Made by a program: the position numbers and the translations under genes. Below the pieces are notes generated by a model. That model did not search any database and had not been told where the DNA came from. It saw only the letters and a list, made by a program, of their open reading frames with translations. A DNA stretch of 9,616 bases from an uncultured Collinsella sp. (GTDB taxonomy: Bacteria > Actinomycetota > Coriobacteriia > Coriobacteriales > Coriobacteriaceae): positions 1 to 9,616 of the forward strand of contig CAUADW010000065.1 in assembly GCA_958427895.1 (NCBI GenBank), given 5' to 3'. Shown here piece after piece: positions 4,468 through 9,616 of the stretch. The first letter of the stretch is position 1, and each line of letters begins with the position of its first letter.

Positions 4468-7400
4468 ATGCCTGTTCGAATCTATACCACCAATACCGGT
4501 ACGGACTTGAGCGATGCCGAGGCGGCGTTGCTCGCCGACCTGGTTGCCCGCCACGGGCGTGCCGTTTTGCTGGCGCCCTCGTTTGCCGAGCTCGACCTGT
4601 GCCGTCACGATGCTGCGGTTGCTGGCGCCTCGCTGGGCGTTGACTACAAAACCCCTGCGTCGTGGCTTCGTTCGCTGTGGGAGTTTATGGGCGATGGCCG
4701 CAGCTTCGTCGACAACATGCAGCGCCAGATGCTGTTCTCGGACATGATCGCCCGTCGCGACGATGCCGACCTGCAGCCGCTTTTGCGCAGTCAGGGCACG
4801 GTGCGCATGCTCGCGCGCATGGCCCGCGATGTACTGCCGGGTGTGGCGGGGGCGGGTGCCGAGCGCTGCTGCGGCGACGTTTGCCGGCCCGATCCCAAGA
4901 GCGACGCCGAGGCTCGCGTGTTCGAGCTGTTGAGTGCCTATGCGAGCGGCTTGGACCGTCGAGACATGGTCGAGCCCTGCGAGGCGGCTGACCTTATGAC
5001 CGAGGTGCTGGCCGGCAACCTTCCGGCGTGCGCCCGCGCGGTATGTGTGCGCGGCACCACATCGTTTACGCACGGCCTGCTCGAGCTGTTGTCAGCCGTG
5101 GCGAACAATGGGGGAGAGGTCGTTGTGCTGCTTGCCCGCGAGCAGGCGGCAATGCGCGAGGAACTTGCTGCCGCCTTCGATGCCCGCGGTGTGCTGTTTG
5201 AGGTCGCGCCGCTGGAGGAGGGTGCCGCTGCGCCCCAGACTGCCTCCAAGTCCGCCGCTCAGCCTACTTTTGTAGAGGTTGCCGGCCCTCACGCCCGCGC
5301 CCATGCCTGTGTGGATGCAATCGATGAGCTGGTAAAAACGTGTGAGGACGTCGCGGTCTACGGCGGTGTCACGGCGTCCGCGGACCCCCTGCGCGTGCTC
5401 GTGGTGTCTGCCCGGGCGCCCCAGCTGTTCGGTGAACTCGCTGCCCGTTTGGCGGCACGTCATATTGCGGCCGAGACAACCGAGTTCACGGCGTTTTCCC
5501 AATCCATCGCGGGCAGGCAGTTCACGGCGCTCGCCAATCTGATCGAGCGCATGAAGGCCGCCGACGAGGGCACTGCCTCCAAGACCGAGTGGTGGCCCGC
5601 GCCGGAGCTTACCGACTGGATTTACAGTCCGCTTTCGGGTGCCGATGCCGCCAGCGCGCGCACGTTCGACAAGAACATGCGCCTGTCGCGCGGCAAGACC
5701 ACTACGGCCGTCAAAAGCCTGCTGCAGAGCGTGCAGGGCCAGGTCAGGGGCACGCGCAAGGCTGCCAGTGATGATAACTGGTTTAAGAACGTGCCGTGCG
5801 TGGTCTCGGACGTGTTTCAAGCGCTGTGGCGCGACAAACCCGTGACGGCGCTCAAGGCAATGCTCGCCGTCGCCGAGGCGTTGCCCGATCGCGCCCTTGG
5901 AGGCCTTGACGGTCAGGCTCGTCGCCAGGCGGAGACCACCCTGCTGCGCCATGCCATCGACATCCTTATGAACGATGCTCGTGCGCTCGACGTGTCGCAG
6001 GCCGCGACCGTGCCCGTGCTTGACGGCGTTCGTACCAAGGTGGACAAGCGCAGCACCGCATACGATTACGAGACCTACGAGGTCGACCGCACGCCGCGCG
6101 CCCAGGTGCGCTTTGCGTCGCTTGCCGATGCGGCAGCCCTGCGCCCCGACAGCTACGATGCCGTGCTGTTTGCCGATGTCGACCTGGACAGTTATCCGCT
6201 TTCGCACGAAGAGGGACCGCTGGCTACGCTGACGGCAGAGTTAGATCGCAGCGGTGTGACGCTTGAGCCCGCGGCCCTGCTGCGCGTACGCTTTGGCCGC
6301 GCGATGCAGGCGGCGCACGGCCCCGTTGTGCTCGCCCGCGTGACGCACGATCGCCAGGCGCGCGAGTGCTACCCGGCAGCCGTTTGGACCGAGCTGCGGG
6401 CACGTGCCGAGGCCGCTGGCGCCGCCAAGGTTGCGTGCGCGGGCGAGGGCGGTATCGTCGCCGATTTTGATCCAGCGGCCGGCGAGGGCATCGAGTGCAA
6501 GCGCGTCGCGTGCGAGGCTCCTCAGCATTTGAGTGAGGCGGCTGTGCCGTACCTGGTCCTGCGTCGCCGCGATGGCGAGGGCGAGAACGCGCCGCTCGTG
6601 CCGCGTCTGACGTCCGCCTCGCAGATTGAGGCGTACTCGACGTGCCCGCTGTGCTGGTTCGTTTCGTATCGCGTGAAGCCCCAGTCCATCGACGCGGGCT
6701 TTGGAAATATGGAGAAGGGCAACTTTGTCCACGATGTGCTGGAGCACCTCCATGCCCGCCTGCCCCAGGAGGGCATGGAGCGCGTGACGCCCGAGAATCT
6801 GCCGCGCGCTCAGGAGCTGCTCCGCGAGGTCTTTGACGAGACGTTGGCCGAGCACGCCGGCAAGCGAGGCACGGAGGGCCCGCTGGTGCCGCTTTCTGCG
6901 GTGGAGGAGCGCCAGGTGGCCGAGATCTTGCCGCAGCTGGAGGGCGTGCTTGCCTACGAGTCCGAGGCGCTTGCCCCCTTTGCCCCGCGCTACCTGGAGT
7001 TCGCCTTCAACGAGCTCAAGGTCGAGTATGCCGGTTGGCCGCTTGGCGGGCGCATCGACCGCGTGGACGTGGACGCCGAGAATCGTGCCGTGGTGATCGA
7101 CTACAAGCATCGCACGGGCGTTGAGGAGTTTAAGCTTGCCGACCCTACGGTGCGCGACGAGGAATCGGGCACGGCGCCCATCGACGATCCGCGCTGGTTA
7201 CCGCCCCATACTCAGACGCTTATCTATGCGCAGGCCATGCGCCGGGCGCTGGATCTGGATACCCGTGCGGCGCTCTATTTTTCGACCAAGGGCGGCAAAC
7301 CGGCGCTGCGAGGCGCCGCGAGTGCCGAGCTGCTCGAGGAGGAGCGTGGTGACGGTCGCATCCCGGGCCTTAAGAAAGGTTTCCCCGGCGAGGGTGGCAG

Positions 7401-7566
7401 CATGGACTTCGACGCTCTGCTCGATCGCGTGGAGGCCGGCATCGCCGAGCGCCTGCGCGAGCTCGAGGCGGGCAACGTTGCCGCCGTCGACCCGGCGTCG
7501 GCTCAGGCCGCGCATGCGCGCTGCTCGTATAACCACGAAGGAACGTTTGTAAGGAGGGACGTGTAG
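4468..7566 (+). CDS. addB: AddB-like subunit of the ATP-dependent helicase-nuclease AddAB
   Basis: AddB partners AddA to unwind and trim double-strand DNA ends and prepare 3' tails for RecA. The 1032-residue product is somewhat shorter than B. subtilis AddB. The N-terminal half is a degenerate helicase with no Walker A lysine motif; DAVLFADVDLDSYP (564-577) is the AddB-like strand before the second helicase region. The C-terminal PD-(D/E)XK nuclease begins near LTSASQIEAY (714-723) and has His755 (GNFVHDVLE), Asp864 (GGRIDRVD), Asp878-Tyr-Lys880 and Gln916-x3-Tyr920, so the nuclease site appears intact. Of the Fe-S staple cysteines, Cys726 and Cys1019 remain, but the usual C-terminal C-x2-C-x5-C has Asn and a non-Cys residue at the later positions; an extra Cys729 is present. 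The start has GGAGG only 3 nt before ATG; no other in-frame start exists downstream of the stop at 4423. Adjacent addA confirms the role. Confidence 0.9.
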   Translation: MPVRIYTTNTGTDLSDAEAALLADLVARHGRAVLLAPSFAELDLCRHDAAVAGASLGVDYKTPASWLRSLWEFMGDGRSFVDNMQRQMLFSDMIARRDDADLQPLLRSQGTVRMLARMARDVLPGVAGAGAERCCGDVCRPDPKSDAEARVFELLSAYASGLDRRDMVEPCEAADLMTEVLAGNLPACARAVCVRGTTSFTHGLLELLSAVANNGGEVVVLLAREQAAMREELAAAFDARGVLFEVAPLEEGAAAPQTASKSAAQPTFVEVAGPHARAHACVDAIDELVKTCEDVAVYGGVTASADPLRVLVVSARAPQLFGELAARLAARHIAAETTEFTAFSQSIAGRQFTALANLIERMKAADEGTASKTEWWPAPELTDWIYSPLSGADAASARTFDKNMRLSRGKTTTAVKSLLQSVQGQVRGTRKAASDDNWFKNVPCVVSDVFQALWRDKPVTALKAMLAVAEALPDRALGGLDGQARRQAETTLLRHAIDILMNDARALDVSQAATVPVLDGVRTKVDKRSTAYDYETYEVDRTPRAQVRFASLADAAALRPDSYDAVLFADVDLDSYPLSHEEGPLATLTAELDRSGVTLEPAALLRVRFGRAMQAAHGPVVLARVTHDRQARECYPAAVWTELRARAEAAGAAKVACAGEGGIVADFDPAAGEGIECKRVACEAPQHLSEAAVPYLVLRRRDGEGENAPLVPRLTSASQIEAYSTCPLCWFVSYRVKPQSIDAGFGNMEKGNFVHDVLEHLHARLPQEGMERVTPENLPRAQELLREVFDETLAEHAGKRGTEGPLVPLSAVEERQVAEILPQLEGVLAYESEALAPFAPRYLEFAFNELKVEYAGWPLGGRIDRVDVDAENRAVVIDYKHRTGVEEFKLADPTVRDEESGTAPIDDPRWLPPHTQTLIYAQAMRRALDLDTRAALYFSTKGGKPALRGAASAELLEEERGDGRIPGLKKGFPGEGGSMDFDALLDRVEAGIAERLRELEAGNVAAVDPASAQAAHARCSYNHEGTFVRRDV

Positions 7567-7569
7567 ACC

Positions 7570-9616
7570 ATGGATCTTTCGACTTTGATGCCGCAACAGC
7601 TGCAGATCGTCAAAACGCTCGACCGTCCGCTGTTTGTCTCGGCGGGCGCCGGCTCGGGCAAGACCTTTACCCTCACGCGCCGCATCGTCTACGCGCTCTC
7701 GCCCGAATCTGGTCCGTTCATTGAGCATTTGGACCAGGTGCTCGCCATTACCTTTACCAAAGATGCCGCGGCCGAGATCCGTGACCGCGTGCGCCGCGCG
7801 CTCATCGACGAGGGCATGGACGAGGAGGCCCTGACCGTCGACGATGCGTGGATCTCGACCATTCACGGCATGTGCTCGCGTATCCTGCGCGCACATGCGT
7901 TGGAGCTGGGCATCGATCCCGAGTTCACGGTGCTCACTGATACCGACGAGCTTATGGACCAGGCTGTTGAGCATGTGCTGGCCCGCGCGACGGCGCCCGA
8001 TGCCGCCCCCGAGCTCGCGGCATCGCTCAAGGCCCTCTACGCCTGGTATCCCATGGCGGGCGAGGGCGGGCCGTTTGGTGCCGGCACGACCATTAAGGGC
8101 CTGGTGCGCGAGCTGCTGGAGCTCTCGAGCCAGCTGCCGGGCGGCATGGACGACGTGCATGTGGCGCGCGGACAGGCCGACACCTCGGCGCTTGCCGATG
8201 CCTATCGCGCAGCACTGGGTGCGAGCAAGGCCGCGACCGAGAAGGCACAGGTGGCGCTCGACGCCATCGATGCATTCGAGGCAAGCGGCAAGACCATGGC
8301 CGATGCGGCGCGACTCATGATGTCGTGCACCATGCCGCGCGCGAGCAATGCATTCCCTAAGGAGCAGGTCGAGCTGCTCAAGGCCGAGGCCGCCGATGCG
8401 TTTATCAATATCGTGCTGGCCTGCGGTGGCCCGGCGCTCGATGCGCTGGTGGGCTTGGCCCGCTCTGTAGAGGCTGAGTACCGCGCGCTCAAGGCCGGCC
8501 AGTCCGCCCTCGATAATAACGACCTGCTGCGCATGGCCTACGAGGCCCTGCGCGACTACCCGGCCATTCGTGCTGCGTACGAGGGCCGCTTTAAGATGGT
8601 CATGATCGACGAGTTCCAGGATACCGACCAGATGCAGGTCGACCTGATCCGTTACCTGACCGGCGCGGGGGAGCGCGCGCTATGCACCGTGGGCGATGCA
8701 CAGCAGTCGATCTATCGCTTCCGCGGCGCCGAGGTCGAGGTGTTCCGTCGCCAGGAGCGCAAGGTGGGCGCCTCGGGGACGGCCGAGGCAGCGGCCGTCG
8801 CTGGCGTTGCTGCCGATGTCCCTGCTGGCGAGCTCGTCAAACTCGTGCGCAACTTCCGCAGCCATGACGAAGTGCTGCGTTACGTGGCACGCGTCTTCGA
8901 CGGCGATGACGGCGGCCTGATGCAGGGCTTTTTGGACCTTGAGGCGAGCGACGGCCGCAAGGACACGCTGGTGGCAGATGCCTCGCGTCGCCAGGCCCTC
9001 TTTGTTGCCGGCGGCAGTACGCAGGAGCGCACACAGGCCAAGGCCCGTGCGATCGCCGAGCGATTCCGCGCGCTTGCCGATGCCGGCCAGCCCCAGGGCG
9101 GCATGGTGCTGCTGCTGGGCCGCATGACCAACGCTGACGTCTACGCACAGGCCTTCCGCGACCAAGGGCTCGACTGCGTCATCGCGGGCGGCTCGGTCTT
9201 TGCGCAGGCTGCCGAGGTGCAGACGGTGCGTGCCCTGGTCTGCGCGCTCGCCAACCCGGCCGATACGGCGCAGGGCCTCATGCCCTTGCTGGCCTCGCCG
9301 ATGTTTGCACTCGGCGCCCAGGAATTCCTGGCGCTGGCGACCAAGCTCGATAGCGAGACGGGGGAGACCTCGCGCCGCAACATCGATGCGGGCATCATGA
9401 GCGATTCCGATGCGCCGGGCCTGCAGGGCCTGCCGCTCGTGACGCGCGCCCGCGAGGTGCTGCGTTATGCGCTTCGTCGTGTGGGCCGCGATTCGTTCGC
9501 CGCCATCGCGCGCGACGTGGTCAACGCTTCGGGCTGGTTTGTGCGTCTGGCGCAGCGTGGTCCCGAGGGCAAGGCCATTGCCGCCAACGTGCTCAAGGCG
9601 CTCGATGCCGTGGCCG
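7570..9616 (+). CDS. addA: AddA helicase-nuclease subunit (UvrD/RecB superfamily 1), 3' end outside window
   Basis: This frame is open from ATG 7570 to the window edge (682 complete codons), so the gene is cut by the window and not broken. It is the ATP-driven 3'-5' helicase of AddAB. Superfamily 1 motifs are in order: Q-motif region PQQLQIV (8-14), Walker A SAGAGSGKT (24-32, Lys31), motif Ia AITFTKDAAAEIRDRV (59-74), ISTIHG motif, Walker B/motif II MIDEFQDTD (345-353), motif III VGDAQQSIYRFRGAE (374-388) and NFRS (428-431). An Ala-rich stretch at 400-420 sits between motif III and NFRS. The C-terminal nuclease of AddA would lie outside. AAGGAGG (7551-7557) stands 12 nt before this ATG; ATG 7588 is a possible but less likely start because the Q-motif follows it too closely. 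It begins 3 nt after the addB stop, so both are co-transcribed. Confidence 0.95.
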   Translation, partial: MDLSTLMPQQLQIVKTLDRPLFVSAGAGSGKTFTLTRRIVYALSPESGPFIEHLDQVLAITFTKDAAAEIRDRVRRALIDEGMDEEALTVDDAWISTIHGMCSRILRAHALELGIDPEFTVLTDTDELMDQAVEHVLARATAPDAAPELAASLKALYAWYPMAGEGGPFGAGTTIKGLVRELLELSSQLPGGMDDVHVARGQADTSALADAYRAALGASKAATEKAQVALDAIDAFEASGKTMADAARLMMSCTMPRASNAFPKEQVELLKAEAADAFINIVLACGGPALDALVGLARSVEAEYRALKAGQSALDNNDLLRMAYEALRDYPAIRAAYEGRFKMVMIDEFQDTDQMQVDLIRYLTGAGERALCTVGDAQQSIYRFRGAEVEVFRRQERKVGASGTAEAAAVAGVAADVPAGELVKLVRNFRSHDEVLRYVARVFDGDDGGLMQGFLDLEASDGRKDTLVADASRRQALFVAGGSTQERTQAKARAIAERFRALADAGQPQGGMVLLLGRMTNADVYAQAFRDQGLDCVIAGGSVFAQAAEVQTVRALVCALANPADTAQGLMPLLASPMFALGAQEFLALATKLDSETGETSRRNIDAGIMSDSDAPGLQGLPLVTRAREVLRYALRRVGRDSFAAIARDVVNASGWFVRLAQRGPEGKAIAANVLKALDAVA

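Noticed and set aside
5092..8160. Long minus-strand ORFs (5092-6207, 6241-7110, 7198-8160) opposite addB and addA
   Set aside because: All are antisense shadows of well-supported helicase-nuclease genes, with Arg/Gly/His-rich composition and no gene-like start signals.

Overview
The window looks like chromosomal DNA from a GC-rich Gram-positive of the Actinomycetota, most likely Coriobacteriia and probably Collinsella or a close relative. That placement is inference. It rests on GC-rich third codon positions, strong GGAGG-type ribosome binding sites, the gene families present (AddAB rather than RecBCD, a YerC-type TrpR protein, a Coriobacteriia-like mix of genes), and long GC-rich intergenic hairpins. 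I saw no phage, insertion sequence with transposase, CRISPR array, rRNA or tRNA.

Layout from left to right. (1) The last 24 codons of an unrecognised + strand gene end at 77, followed by a terminator-like hairpin and a near-perfect 27-bp inverted repeat (129-199). (2) On the minus strand lie mnmA (tRNA U34 2-thiolation) and, upstream of it, cysK (cysteine synthase). Each has its own likely promoter, with a strong terminator-like hairpin between them. (3) Divergent from cysK on the + strand is an Rrf2-family regulator with a four-cysteine cluster. A dyad overlaps the -10 box of the cysK promoter, and an octamer is shared by both promoter regions. (4) A bidirectional terminator separates the regulator from a convergent small membrane protein of the YvlD/'phage holin' family. 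(5) A 324-base divergent intergenic region leads to a YerC-type TrpR-family regulator; its leader contains a possible small ORF ending Trp-Arg-Val-Trp-Arg. (6) A UUCG-tetraloop terminator, a 32-position inverted repeat and a 2 x 19 nt tandem repeat separate this gene from addB. (7) addB and the first 682 codons of addA, the latter running off the right edge, form a tight operon for the AddAB helicase-nuclease that processes double-strand breaks.

How the genes fit together: cysK, the Rrf2 regulator and mnmA form a sulfur neighbourhood (cysteine synthesis, a probable cysteine- or Fe-S-responsive regulator, and a user of cysteine-derived sulfur). This recalls the cymR/iscS/mnmA neighbourhood of Bacillus and the known CymR-CysK regulatory complex. 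AddB and AddA form one enzyme. The membrane protein and YerC-like regulator have no evident functional link to either group.

This is mainly ordinary core-genome content; I did not find a convincing undescribed multi-gene system. The most interesting signals are non-coding (two long inverted repeats, the dyad in the cysK promoter, the hairpin at the mnmA transcription start) and an AddB that keeps its nuclease residues but appears to have lost most of the cysteines of its Fe-S staple.
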